A stretch of 49,817 nucleotides of DNA from Clostridia bacterium (GTDB taxonomy: Bacteria > Bacillota > Clostridia > Oscillospirales > Acutalibacteraceae), in contig JAFRRP010000010.1 in NCBI GenBank assembly GCA_017428085.1, positions 1 to 49,817 of the forward strand, given 5' to 3'. The first letter of the stretch is position 1, and every line of letters begins with the position of its first letter. The notes beneath the pieces are model-generated. The model ran no database searches. It saw only the letters and a list, made by a program, of their open reading frames with translations, and was not told the DNA's origin. The position numbers and the translations under genes are program-made. This document shows positions 1-7,815 of the stretch, in pieces.

Positions 1-1085
1 ACGATGCCGCCGTCGGAGCACACGGGCACATAGACGCCGGTCTCTTCAAAGTATTCGTCTCTTGCTTTGCACACGTCGATGAGGGCCGTCGCCTGGCCGC
101 GGCCGATGCCCTTGGTCTCGCGGGTGATGCAGATGGAGCCGCCGCCGATGCCGACCTTCACGAAGTCCGCGCCGCTGTCCGCGAGGAAGCGGAAGCCGTC
201 CGCGTCCACCACGTTGCCCGCGCCGACCTTCACGTCGTCGCCGTAGTGCTCGCGGATCCAGTCGATGGTCAGCTTCTGCCACTCGGAAAAGCCCTCGGAG
301 GAATCGATGCACAGCACGTCCGCGCCGGCTTCGATCAGCGCCGGGACGCGCTCGGCGTAGTCGCGGGTGTTGATGCCCGCGCCCACCACATAGCGCTTGG
401 AGGCGTCCAGCAGCTCGTTGGGGTTCTGTTTGTGGCTGTCGTAGTCCTTGCGGAACACAAAGTATTTCAGCCGGTCGTCGGCGCTGACGAGGGGCAGGGA
501 ATTGAGCTTGTTGTCCCAGATGATGTCGTTGGCCTCCTTCAGGGAGGTGGTCTCCGGCGCGGTGATGAGTTTTTCACGGGGGGTCATGAATTCGGCAACC
601 TTGGTGTCGGGGGACATCCTGCTGACGCGGTAGTCGCGGCCGGTGACGATGCCGAGCAGTTTGCCCTCGGCGGTGCCGTCGTCGGTGACCGCCACGGTGG
701 AGTGACCGGTGGCTTCTTTCAACTCGATGATATCCGCCAGCGTGCTGTCGGGCGTGACGTTGGAATCACTGACGACGAAGCCCGCCTTGTGGTTCTTTGC
801 GCGCTTGACCATGGCCGCCTCGTCCTCCACGGACTGGGAGCCGTAGATGAAGGATACGCCGCCTTCCGTCGCCAAAGCGATGGCCAGCCGGTCGCCGGAA
901 ACGGACTGCATAATGGCGGAGACCATGGGAATGTTCATCATGATGGCGGGCTCTTCGCCTTTTTTATACTTCACAAGGGGCGTTTTCAGGCTTACGTTGG
1001 CCGGAATGCACTCGCTGGACGAATACCCCGGGATCAGCAGGTACTCGTTAAAGGTATGGGAAGGTTCGTTGAAAAAGGTCGCCAT
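1..1085 (-). CDS. guaB: IMP dehydrogenase, 3' part beyond window
   Basis: Oxidises IMP to XMP with NAD+, the committed step to GMP, in the cytosol. The first 361 residues are present; the C-terminus lies outside the window. Reading from the ATG at 1085-1083, the protein begins [20 protein letters not shown], carries a CBS-domain insert around residues 105-215 (for example [15 protein letters not shown]), and then the loop [17 protein letters not shown], which contains the catalytic cysteine in the position of the usual GPGS-IC-TTR. The [13 protein letters not shown] form of the loop differs from the E. coli type, and from memory it occurs in clostridial enzymes. A GGAGGA ribosome-binding site (1092-1097) sits 6 bases upstream. 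The GMP synthetase gene guaA lies 17 kb away on the other strand, so the two GMP steps are not co-transcribed here. Confidence 0.93.
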   Translation of the reverse strand, partial: MATFFNEPSHTFNEYLLIPGYSSSECIPANVSLKTPLVKYKKGEEPAIMMNIPMVSAIMQSVSGDRLAIALATEGGVSFIYGSQSVEDEAAMVKRAKNHKAGFVVSDSNVTPDSTLADIIELKEATGHSTVAVTDDGTAEGKLLGIVTGRDYRVSRMSPDTKVAEFMTPREKLITAPETTSLKEANDIIWDNKLNSLPLVSADDRLKYFVFRKDYDSHKQNPNELLDASKRYVVGAGINTRDYAERVPALIEAGADVLCIDSSEGFSEWQKLTIDWIREHYGDDVKVGAGNVVDADGFRFLADSGADFVKVGIGGGSICITRETKGIGRGQATALIDVCKARDEYFEETGVYVPVCSDGGI

Positions 1086-1121
1086 GAAAAGTCCTCCTTG
1101 CCGCAATATCATATTTTATTT

Positions 1122-1150
1122 ATTTTACCCTATCGTTCTCCAAAAATCAA
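1122..1150 (-). promoter_or_regulatory. sigma-A promoter of guaB
   Basis: On the minus strand, TTGATT (1150-1145) is followed by a 17-base spacer and TAAAAT (1127-1122), about 37 bases upstream of the guaB start codon. I saw no purine riboswitch core in the short leader. Confidence 0.65.
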
Positions 1151-1225
1151 GTCATTCCGGCCAATTTGCTTGACAGCAGGGGAAAATAATTCTATAATTT
1201 TTATATTTTCAGTCGGAACTCGGAA

Positions 1226-1378
1226 GTAGCGCGGCACCTCAGTGCCGCTATTGGATGATGTTACTTTTGAAACGTTTTGGCCTTGTCGTTCGTTCCCCTG
1301 CAAAAAAGGCGCTTTCAGACCAAACAATTCATTTTGAAAGTTGTTTTTGTCTGGAGCGGCACTGAGGTGCCGCGCTAC
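1226..1378. repeat. inverted pair of REP-like palindromes
   Basis: Two 24-base copies of one REP-like element lie in opposite orientation at 1226-1249 (+) and 1355-1378 (-), exact reverse complements of each other. Each starts GTAGCGC and then forms a GGCAC/GTGCC stem around a CTCA-type loop. Between them a second imperfect inverted repeat (CAGAC..AAACAA at about 1317-1329 and TTGTTT.TGTCTG near 1341-1353) nests inside, so the whole 153 bases can fold as one structure, like a BIME pair in enterobacteria. It occupies most of the 332-base gap between guaB and the methyltransferase gene. Confidence 0.75.
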
Positions 1379-1417
1379 CGGGTGCGCTCGCCAAATCTCC
1401 ATTTGAAAGGAAATTCT

Positions 1418-2200
1418 ATGAACCTCTCCTCCATCGACCACGGCGCAGTTTTCGATTTCGGCCGCACAAGCGTTGACTACGCGAAATACCGGGATATCTA
1501 TCCGGCGGAATTATACGACCGGCTGCGCTCTCTCGGCGTGGCCGCGGACGGCACGTCGTGGCTGGATCTCGGTACCGGCACCGGCGTGCTGCCGAAAAAC
1601 CTCTACAATCCCAATGCGGCCATCACCGGCGCGGATATCTCGGAGAAGCAGATCTCGTTCGCCCGGAAAGAGGCAGAGGAAAACGGCTGGGATATCACGT
1701 ATCTCGTCGCGCCCGCGGAGGCTACCGGGCTGCCGGACCGCGGCTTTGACACGATCACCGCCGCCCAGTGCTTCTGGTATTTCGACCGGGAGAAGATGAG
1801 AAATGAGATCCGGCGGCTTCTGCGGTCGGGCGGAACGTTCATCAAAATCGTGATGGATTGGGAGCTTGCCGACCCCATCGCCGCGAACAGCATCGGGCTT
1901 GTACGGTCGATGAATCCGCAATGGACGGGAGGCGAAGGCGTCGGCGACGATATTTTTGACGACCTGTTTCCCGGCCGTCATACGGAAACCTTTTACGCCG
2001 ATATCCCCTTTACGCGGGAAAGCTGGCACGGCCGCATGTGCGCCTGCCGGGGCACGCTGGCCTCCATGGACGCGGCGACCTTTACCAAATGGGACGCGGC
2101 GCACCGGGAGCTGCTGTCCCGCTGCCAGGAGCGCTTCACGGTCCGGCATAAAGTATATCTTACGTGGTTCGTGATGGCATACGATATTGCTGACGGATAA
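1418..2200 (+). CDS. class I SAM-dependent methyltransferase
   Basis: A 260-residue cytosolic methyltransferase of the Methyltransf_11/UbiE-like type; substrate unknown. The SAM-binding motif I is WLDLGTGTGVLPKNL near residues 47-61, followed by an acidic end of strand 2 (TGADIS) and a motif-II-like segment GFDTITAAQCFWYFD near residues 109-123. The ATG at 1418 is chosen because AAAGGAA precedes it by about 7 bases and because homology starts at NLSSIDHGAVFDFGRTSVDY; the longer open frame from 1277 runs through the REP-like pair and is unlikely to be translated. It lies just upstream of the run of modification enzymes but is separated from it by 241 bases rich in REP-like repeats, so co-transcription is uncertain. 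Confidence 0.8.
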   Translation: MNLSSIDHGAVFDFGRTSVDYAKYRDIYPAELYDRLRSLGVAADGTSWLDLGTGTGVLPKNLYNPNAAITGADISEKQISFARKEAEENGWDITYLVAPAEATGLPDRGFDTITAAQCFWYFDREKMRNEIRRLLRSGGTFIKIVMDWELADPIAANSIGLVRSMNPQWTGGEGVGDDIFDDLFPGRHTETFYADIPFTRESWHGRMCACRGTLASMDAATFTKWDAAHRELLSRCQERFTVRHKVYLTWFVMAYDIADG

Positions 2201-2245
2201 CGGCGTTTCCATTATCAACACCAATGACCGGTCACATATTATTTC

Positions 2246-2339
2246 GTAGCACGCTGCCTCAGCAGCGTTATCAAAATGTAGCACGATGCCTCAGCAGCGT
2301 TTCAGGCGAATCATTGTAATGCGCTGCTTCAACAGCGTT
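2246..2339 (+). repeat. three tandem REP-like palindromes
   Basis: Three copies in the same orientation at 2246-2269, 2278-2301 and 2316-2339. Each has a GTAGCAC or GTAATGC foot followed by a CGCTGC/GCAGCG-type stem and a CTCA (or TTCA) loop. Copy three has CGCTGC-TTCA-ACAGCG. The spacing is 32 and 38 bases. They fill the gap after the methyltransferase stop. Confidence 0.75.
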
Positions 2340-2372
2340 GGCAATGCGATTCCATTTTTTATATTCCGGTTT

Positions 2373-2426
2373 AACGGAGCTGAGGCTCCGTGCTACGGTC
2401 CATGCTACGGTCTGTGCTACGGTGAA
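2373..2426 (-). repeat. REP-like palindrome plus three 12-base tandem repeats
   Basis: At 2373-2396 one REP-like unit in minus orientation (foot GTAGCAC read on the minus strand) has an ACGGAGC/GCTCCGT stem with a CTCA loop. Its foot sequence TGCTACGGT is then repeated with 12-base period at 2391, 2403 and 2415. The array ends 15 bases before the S66-like gene and may be part of its leader. Confidence 0.65.
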
Positions 2427-2441
2427 AAAGGGGATAAAACC

Positions 2442-3281
2442 ATGGATAACAGAAAAAAAGCCGCGCTGGTGGGCTGTTCCGACCCGCTGCCGCAGAGTGA
2501 GAAGGAGGACGTGGCCCGGCTTCTGCGCGTCCTTGAGGAAAACGGTCTTGCAACAGCCGTCAGCCCGGTATTGCTGACGGAAGGGCTGCCCTCGCCGGAG
2601 GAAAAAGCCGCCGTGCTGAACGGCTTTTTCCGTGATCCGGCGGTGGATTACATCTTCGACGTGTCCGGCGGCGATCTGGCCAACACGGTATTGCCGTATC
2701 TGGATTATGACGCCATCCGTGCCTCCCGGGCGCTGTATTTCGGGTTCAGCGACCTGACCACGGTCATCAACGCGATCATCGCCAAAACCGGGCGGGAGGC
2801 CGTCAATTATCAGGTCCGCAATCTGGTTTACGACGACGCGGTATCGCAGCAGCGGTATTTCCGGGAGTCCGTCCTGACCGGTCGGTTCGATACTGCCGCG
2901 CTGGAGCCGTCCTTCTTACGGGGCAGCCGGATGGAAGGGAAGGTCTGCGGCGGCAACATCCGCTGCTTTTTGAAACTGGCGGGCACGCCTTATTGGCCCG
3001 ATATGACCGGCGGCATCCTGCTGCTGGAATCGCTGGGCGGCGGCGTGTATCAGATGGTGACCGCGTTGGAGCAGTACCGACAGTCAGGCGTTTTTGATAA
3101 GATCAACGGGGTCCTGCTCGGCACCTTCACCCGCATGGAAGAAAACGACCTGAAGCCCACCGTTGAAGAGCTGGTGCTGCGTATGACGCCGGAAAATCTC
3201 CCGGTGGCGAAGACCCGCCGCGTCGGTCATTACAACGACGCGCGGGCGATCCCGCTGGGGAGGGAGATCGTCATAGAATGA
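2442..3281 (+). CDS. S66 LD-carboxypeptidase / MccF-like protein, apparent nucleophile change
   Basis: A 279-residue cytosolic protein of the S66 family, which includes LD-carboxypeptidase (murein recycling) and MccF (cleaves microcin C-type peptide-nucleotides). The family signature is visible as SGGDLANTVLPYLDYDAI at residues 75-92, a Glu in GGILLLESLGG, and the His in VGHYNDARAIPLG near the end. In typical members the first motif reads GGYGSN or similar, with the serine nucleophile; here that position is Ala80 (GGDLAN). The protein may therefore be a subfamily with altered chemistry or a non-hydrolytic binder. The ATG at 2442 follows AAAGGGGAT. Its stop overlaps the next gene's start (ATGA), so the run 2442-6417 looks translationally coupled. 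Confidence 0.8.
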   Translation: MDNRKKAALVGCSDPLPQSEKEDVARLLRVLEENGLATAVSPVLLTEGLPSPEEKAAVLNGFFRDPAVDYIFDVSGGDLANTVLPYLDYDAIRASRALYFGFSDLTTVINAIIAKTGREAVNYQVRNLVYDDAVSQQRYFRESVLTGRFDTAALEPSFLRGSRMEGKVCGGNIRCFLKLAGTPYWPDMTGGILLLESLGGGVYQMVTALEQYRQSGVFDKINGVLLGTFTRMEENDLKPTVEELVLRMTPENLPVAKTRRVGHYNDARAIPLGREIVIE

Positions 3282-3796
3282 AACAACGATATGAAATCAA
3301 AACCGAACGCCTGTTGCTGCGTCCGCTGACGGTGGCGGACGTTGACGCCGTCTGGCAATGGTGCAGCGACGAGAGGGTGGCGCGATACATGGTCTATCCC
3401 ACCTATACGGAGAAAGAACCCCTGATCGAATGGCTGCGCTCCGTAGAGGAACAGGAGGACGTATATGAATTCGCCTTCGTCCGCCTGTCGGACGGGGCGC
3501 TGATTGGCAGCGGCAGCATCGGCCCTGACCGCAAAACGGGCTTTTGGGGGTTCGGCTATAACCTGCGGTACGACTGTTGGGGCAAGGGCTACGCGACAGA
3601 AGCGGCCAAAGCCATGATCGACTTTGCGAAAACGACCTTCGGCGCGACGCGTTTCCGCTCGAGCCATGTGGAGCCGAATCTCGCCTCCGGTCACGTGATG
3701 GAAAAGTGCGGCCTGCGTTTTGTCGGTTACGGCGAATTTGAAAAGCTGGACGGCAGCTGCAAAATGCGGTCGATGGAATATGAGGGAATCCTGTAA
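3278..3796 (+). CDS. GNAT acetyltransferase, RimJ/RimL type
   Basis: A 172-residue single-domain N-acetyltransferase using acetyl-CoA; acceptor unknown. It begins with the RimJ/RimL hallmark TERLLLRPLTVADVDAVWQW and has the acetyl-CoA-binding segment NLRYDCWGKGYATEAAKAMI near residues 93-112, followed by VEPNLASGHVMEKCGLRFVG, the usual motif B. This family covers ribosomal-protein acetylation and antibiotic or peptide acetylation. Start ATG 3278 overlaps the upstream stop by 4 bases. Adjacent genes are an S66-like protein and a nucleotidyltransferase, which favours small-molecule modification over ribosomal protein modification, but that is inference. Confidence 0.85.
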   Translation: MKQRYEIKTERLLLRPLTVADVDAVWQWCSDERVARYMVYPTYTEKEPLIEWLRSVEEQEDVYEFAFVRLSDGALIGSGSIGPDRKTGFWGFGYNLRYDCWGKGYATEAAKAMIDFAKTTFGATRFRSSHVEPNLASGHVMEKCGLRFVGYGEFEKLDGSCKMRSMEYEGIL

Positions 3797-3809
3797 TATA
3801 AGTAAAACA

Positions 3810-4580
3810 ATGAAATACAGCATTCAAAAAATGACGGCACGCATTACGGATGTGTTAACGGATAACGCGCCTTCCGTCTACCTTTACGGTTCCGTCGCAT
3901 TAGATGATTTTCAATTCGGTTGGAGCGATATCGATATCCTGGTGCTCACCGGGCGTCAGATCACGACGGAACAGGCGGCCCGGCTGCTGCGTCTGCGCCG
4001 GGAACTGACCGAACGCGAGCCGGACGATCCGTATTTCCGTCTGTTTGAGGGCGGGATGCTGCGTTTGTCCGCGTTCCTGACGGGCGCGCCGGATACGGTC
4101 GTGTATTGGGGCACCTCCGGCGAACGGATCACGGACCGTTTTGCGTTTGACAGCTTTTGCAAGACGGAATTGCTCGATAACGGGCTCCTGCTGTATGGCG
4201 CGGACGTGCGCGGGCAAATCCGGCGCCCTACATTTGACGAACTGCGCACGGACGTGGAACGCCATTACCGGACGATACGGGAACACGGCGGCAAAACCGG
4301 TAAAAGCATCTATTCCTTCGGATGGCTGCTGGATATTTCCCGCTGCCTTTATACGCTGCGCACCGGAAAGATCATCGCCAAAACGAAAGCGGGCGAGTGG
4401 GCGTTGGAAAACGGCCTTTGTCCCGACGCGGCGGCGCTGCAAACCGCGCGGCGGGTAAGAAAAGATCCGCTGCAATTTGAAAAAAATCAAGCGTTGCGGC
4501 AATATGCTGAAAATCTTGGGAGTATGATTCAGGCATATGCCGAACAATTAGAGGAAGCGTTATATGGTCCGACAATTTGA
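3810..4580 (+). CDS. AadA-like aminoglycoside-type nucleotidyltransferase
   Basis: A 256-residue protein with a polymerase-beta-type nucleotidyltransferase domain: YLYGSVALDDF followed by WSDIDILVL gives the G-S-x11-D-x-D metal-binding signature near residues 28-44. The C-terminal half (about 150-256) has SIYSFGWLLDISRCLYTLRT and GKIIAKTKAGEWALENG, which resemble the DUF4111 C-terminal domain of AadA-type adenylyltransferases that modify aminoglycosides such as streptomycin or spectinomycin. It probably transfers AMP or another NMP to a small molecule; the substrate cannot be read from sequence. ATG 3810 lies 13 bases after the upstream stop, with only a weak ribosome site; longer in-frame starts would lie inside the GNAT gene. 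Confidence 0.75.
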   Translation: MKYSIQKMTARITDVLTDNAPSVYLYGSVALDDFQFGWSDIDILVLTGRQITTEQAARLLRLRRELTEREPDDPYFRLFEGGMLRLSAFLTGAPDTVVYWGTSGERITDRFAFDSFCKTELLDNGLLLYGADVRGQIRRPTFDELRTDVERHYRTIREHGGKTGKSIYSFGWLLDISRCLYTLRTGKIIAKTKAGEWALENGLCPDAAALQTARRVRKDPLQFEKNQALRQYAENLGSMIQAYAEQLEEALYGPTI

Positions 4581-5460
4581 ATGGCGCGATTACAGTCCCG
4601 ATCAAGCGGGGCTCGTGGATTTCTGGCTGGATGAAGAAGCCGTCCGCGCCACCGGGCTGGACGACGGTTTTGACGCCTTTTATCAATACTGGGAAAAAGA
4701 ATCCGACCCGGAAAAGGGCGAATATTTCCGGTGCAAGGTCGTATCGGCGCGTCAGCGTCCGGTCGCCGTGGTCGCGTTCGGATACCGCGATCAGACCGTG
4801 ACGGTCATGGAGATCGTGGTCGATCCCGCCCTGCGCGGGCAGGGGGTCGGCGCGGCGGCGATCAGACAGCTGACAGACGACGCGGCGGAATGGTTCGGGC
4901 TGCCGGTCAGCGCGTTTGAAGCGGTGATCTTCAAAGACAACGCCGCGTCGCGCAACGCGTTTTATCAAGCCGGATTTGTACGGGACGCAAAAGACGGCGA
5001 ACGGTGGGGCAGACAGGCGGAAAGCTCCGAAATACTGTACCGCTGCACGGCGGAAGTCCTGCCGCGGACGCCGGATCATCCGATCCGCTGGCTGGAACCC
5101 GACGAGCGGCGCTTGTTCAACGCGCATTTGCGGTTGTCGCTTCAAAAACCGATTTCCGGAAAGCGGTGGAGCAGTATTCTCAACGCCGACATCAGCTATT
5201 GCGGGCTGTTTACGGAGGACAAGATGGTCGCCCGCGCCTGCATCGAAAAGCTGACGGACCGGTATTGGGAGATTTCGGACGTCCACGTCGCCCCGGCCTA
5301 CCGGAACTGCGGGTACGCGACCGCGCTTTGCGGCTTCGTGGCCAATGAAATATGGGAAAACGGCAGGATCCCGACGATCCGCACGGAGAAAGACAACGCC
5401 GCCATGCGCAAGGTGATCCGAAAGCTGGGTTTTCAACCTTTTCATGAAGAGGATCAATAA
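4564..5460 (+). CDS. tandem GNAT acetyltransferase
   Basis: A 298-residue protein with two GNAT folds. The N-terminal domain (about 1-160) has VMEIVVDPALRGQGVGAAAI, an intact acetyl-CoA P-loop (R-G-Q-G-V-G), and KDNAASRNAFYQAGF. The C-terminal domain (about 190-298) has ISDVHVAPAYRNCGYATALC, with a degenerate loop (R-N-C-G-Y-A), and KDNAAMRKVIRKLGF. Two-domain GNATs are common in antibiotic and mycothiol acetylation, where often only one domain is active; the intact loop suggests the N-terminal domain here. The start overlaps the nucleotidyltransferase gene by 17 bases, implying coupled translation. Confidence 0.82.
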   Translation: MVRQFEWRDYSPDQAGLVDFWLDEEAVRATGLDDGFDAFYQYWEKESDPEKGEYFRCKVVSARQRPVAVVAFGYRDQTVTVMEIVVDPALRGQGVGAAAIRQLTDDAAEWFGLPVSAFEAVIFKDNAASRNAFYQAGFVRDAKDGERWGRQAESSEILYRCTAEVLPRTPDHPIRWLEPDERRLFNAHLRLSLQKPISGKRWSSILNADISYCGLFTEDKMVARACIEKLTDRYWEISDVHVAPAYRNCGYATALCGFVANEIWENGRIPTIRTEKDNAAMRKVIRKLGFQPFHEEDQ

Positions 5461-5461
5461 G

Positions 5462-5908
5462 ATGTGCCGATATGATATCGTGAAAATGGAAATCGACGAT
5501 CACCCCGCGTGTACGGCGCTGTTCGGCGGCCAATGTCCCTTTGCGTCCACCTGTCTGGAACAGCGCAGGACAGGGAACCGTGACGCGTATCTGCTGAGGG
5601 TGGGCGGTGAGATCGTGTCCGAATGTCATCTTGTCTACGACAACCCGGAATACGGTACGGTCCCAGGTAAACGGGCGTACTTTTCCCGGATGATTACCAA
5701 AAAAGAATACCGTCGTCAGGGCTACGGGGAAATCATAGCGCAGTTTATCCTTGACCTTGCCAAAGAGAAGGGCTATACCGAAATCGCTCTCGGCGTCAAC
5801 TATGACAACACCGCCGCGCTGCGCCTGTATCAAAAACTCGGTTTCACGGTTTACGCGGAAGCCGAAGACGACTACGGAAAGTATTACAGAATGGAAAAAA
5901 CGCTATGA
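5462..5908 (+). CDS. GNAT acetyltransferase
   Basis: A 148-residue single-domain GNAT protein. The acetyl-CoA-binding loop is ITKKEYRRQGYGEIIAQFIL near residues 77-96, and the C-terminal motif is NYDNTAALRLYQKLGFTVYA. The N-terminal part has several cysteines (CTALFGGQCPFASTC), a feature I cannot assign. ATG 5462 is preferred over 5444 because AGAGGA sits 9 bases upstream of it, whereas 5444 lies inside the preceding gene without a clear ribosome site. Its stop overlaps the next start as ATGA. Substrate unknown. Confidence 0.8.
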   Translation: MCRYDIVKMEIDDHPACTALFGGQCPFASTCLEQRRTGNRDAYLLRVGGEIVSECHLVYDNPEYGTVPGKRAYFSRMITKKEYRRQGYGEIIAQFILDLAKEKGYTEIALGVNYDNTAALRLYQKLGFTVYAEAEDDYGKYYRMEKTL

Positions 5909-6417
5909 TCATTCTCATCACCGGCGCGACGCACACCGGTAAAACCCTGCTGGCGCAAAAGCTGCTGGAAAAATACCGCTGGCCCTATCTCTCCATGGAT
6001 CACCTGAAAATGGGGCTGATCCGCAGCGGCTGCACCACGCTTACACCATACGACGACGATCAGATGACGGAATATCTCTGGCCCATCATCCGCGAGATCG
6101 TCAAAACCGCCGTTGAAAACGGGCAGAATCTGATCGTGGAGGGCTGCTACGTCCCCGCTGATTGGGAAAATGATTTTTCGGCGTTTTATCGTAGTCAGAT
6201 CCGGTTCGTGCTGCTGTATTTTACGGAAGACTATATCCGTTCGCATTACGACGCGATCATGCAAAACGCCGACGTCATCGAGGACAGGGGAAACGACGCG
6301 GACGTGGATCCCGCCCTGCTGCTGAAAGAAAACAGATACTATGAAAACACCTTCGGTCAAACGTCAGGCGCGGTGATCATCAGGGATTTCGACCAAAAAG
6401 CGATGGCAGAGCTGTAA
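5905..6417 (+). CDS. P-loop kinase-like protein
   Basis: A 170-residue cytosolic protein with an N-terminal Walker A motif GATHTGKT (residues 7-14) and an acidic Walker-B-like stretch NLIVEGCYVP near residues 73-82. The fold resembles small nucleoside/adenylate-kinase-type ATPases, a group that includes chloramphenicol 3-O-phosphotransferase and other small-molecule kinases. The phosphate acceptor is unknown. It is the last gene of the overlapping run and is followed by a strong hairpin terminator. The alternative is a housekeeping nucleotide kinase of unknown type. Confidence 0.75.
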   Translation: MIILITGATHTGKTLLAQKLLEKYRWPYLSMDHLKMGLIRSGCTTLTPYDDDQMTEYLWPIIREIVKTAVENGQNLIVEGCYVPADWENDFSAFYRSQIRFVLLYFTEDYIRSHYDAIMQNADVIEDRGNDADVDPALLLKENRYYENTFGQTSGAVIIRDFDQKAMAEL

Positions 6418-6433
6418 AACGGCAATCAACCGA

Positions 6434-6472
6434 AAAAACTCCGGATGGCGTTTCGACCGATCCGGAGTTTTT
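6434..6472. terminator. bidirectional Rho-independent terminator
   Basis: A 13-base perfect stem (arms 6434-6446 and 6460-6472, core ACTCCGGAT/ATCCGGAGT) with A-tract on one side and T-tract on the other. It sits between the converging kinase-like gene and the oxidoreductase gene and can stop both. Confidence 0.9.
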
Positions 6473-6500
6473 GTCTCTCTGTTTTTTTTTGTAGTGAAAA

Positions 6501-7796
6501 TCAATAGGCGGAGAAATCGCACGCAACAGGCGCGCCGCCTTCCGCCATGGACTTGTCCGCGTTGAACACGGTCAGGTGTCCGGCGACGGAGTTCTCAATG
6601 GCGGTGCAGGAGATCGACTGTTCTCCCGTGGCGATGAACCGCACGAAATCCGCGGTCAGCTCGTCGTCGCCGCCGCCGTGTCCCTCCTCACCGACGGCGG
6701 AAAGGTCCACCGTTTCGGAGGAATAGCCGGAATCCGCGTCTGCGTCGATCTTGCGCACTGTGATGGTCTCGTCCTCGAACACGCCTTCCAGCTCGCCCTT
6801 TGTCCCGATGATATGGATCGTCCGGGCGCTTCTGGCGCTGCCGCCGACCAGATTGAAGGTGCCCGTGGCGCCGTTTTCAAAATTGACCAGCACGGACTGG
6901 TGGTCCACCACGTTGTTGTCGCTCTTATACATGCACCGGCCGTAGGGGCTGTGCAGCAGGGAATTCCACCGGTCCTCGTCGGTGGCGTTTTCCAGATGCT
7001 CCAGCTCGCTCCACACGTAGCACTCCCAGCGGTTGGGGTGCTCAAAGTAGAGCTTTTTGGCGGAGTAACGGCAGGTATCGACCAGCGGGCAGTCCACGAG
7101 GCAGCGGGTCCCCGCCTCTTTTGGCGCGTTTTCCGGCTTGAACTGGTAGATACTGCCGAAGCTGGAGACCGTCCGCGGCTTCACGCCGCCCATCAGCCAC
7201 GTCATGATATCGATGTCGTGGCAGCTTTTGGCCAGCAGCATGGAGGTTTTGCAGTGGTCGGAGTTGGCCCACTTGCCCCGCACGTAGGAGGTGGAGAGGT
7301 GGTGGTAGCTGACCTGTTCCGCCATCTGGAGGTTGATGATATCGCCCAGCTCGCCGGAGAGGATGCGGCGCTTGATCTCCCGGTAAAACGGCGTGTAGCG
7401 CAGCACGTGGCACACCATCACCTTGCTGCGGTTGGCCTTGACCGTTCGGATCAGCCCGCGCATCTCCTCTTCGCTGACGGCGAAGGGCTTTTCCAGCAGC
7501 ATGTCGTAGCCCCGTTCCAGCAGCGGCACGGAGGTCTCATAGTGCTGGTGGTCCATGGTGCCGTTGATGACCGCGTCCGCGAATTTGGGATGTTGCGCCA
7601 GCTCCTGCGCGGTGGCAAAGCAGTTCTCGGCCGGGAAGCCGTAGCGCTTCCTCGCCATTTCCCGCCGTTCCTCCATGGGGTCCGCGATGCCGACGATCTG
7701 CAGCTCGTCCGGATGCTTCAAAGAATAGTCGCCGTAAATGATTGCCCGGTGACCGCCGCCGACGATGACGGCGGTGACCGGTTTAGACTGTGCCAT
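6501..7796 (-). CDS. Gfo/Idh/MocA family oxidoreductase
   Basis: A 431-residue NAD(P)-dependent sugar or inositol dehydrogenase-like enzyme. The Rossmann start is VTAVIVGGGHRAIIYGDY (residues 7-24), the catalytic lysine motif is LLEKPFAVSEEEM near residue 101, and the KSCHDIDIMTWL helix, typical of the family, is near residue 190. A cysteine group, RCLVDCPLVDTCRYSAKKLY near residues 229-248, is an insertion seen in some clostridial members and may bind a metal. A GGAGGA ribosome site precedes the ATG. It is the last gene of a minus-strand set with the ceramidase-like and glycoside-hydrolase-like genes, suggesting oxidation of a released sugar; the specific substrate is unknown. Confidence 0.88.
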   Translation of the reverse strand: MAQSKPVTAVIVGGGHRAIIYGDYSLKHPDELQIVGIADPMEERREMARKRYGFPAENCFATAQELAQHPKFADAVINGTMDHQHYETSVPLLERGYDMLLEKPFAVSEEEMRGLIRTVKANRSKVMVCHVLRYTPFYREIKRRILSGELGDIINLQMAEQVSYHHLSTSYVRGKWANSDHCKTSMLLAKSCHDIDIMTWLMGGVKPRTVSSFGSIYQFKPENAPKEAGTRCLVDCPLVDTCRYSAKKLYFEHPNRWECYVWSELEHLENATDEDRWNSLLHSPYGRCMYKSDNNVVDHQSVLVNFENGATGTFNLVGGSARSARTIHIIGTKGELEGVFEDETITVRKIDADADSGYSSETVDLSAVGEEGHGGGDDELTADFVRFIATGEQSISCTAIENSVAGHLTVFNADKSMAEGGAPVACDFSAY

Positions 7797-7815
7797 GATA
7801 TGGTCCTCCGTCTAT

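Noticed and set aside
1086..1225. Purine or other riboswitch before guaB
   Set aside because: The leader from the predicted promoter is only about 30 bases, too short, and no conserved aptamer core is visible.
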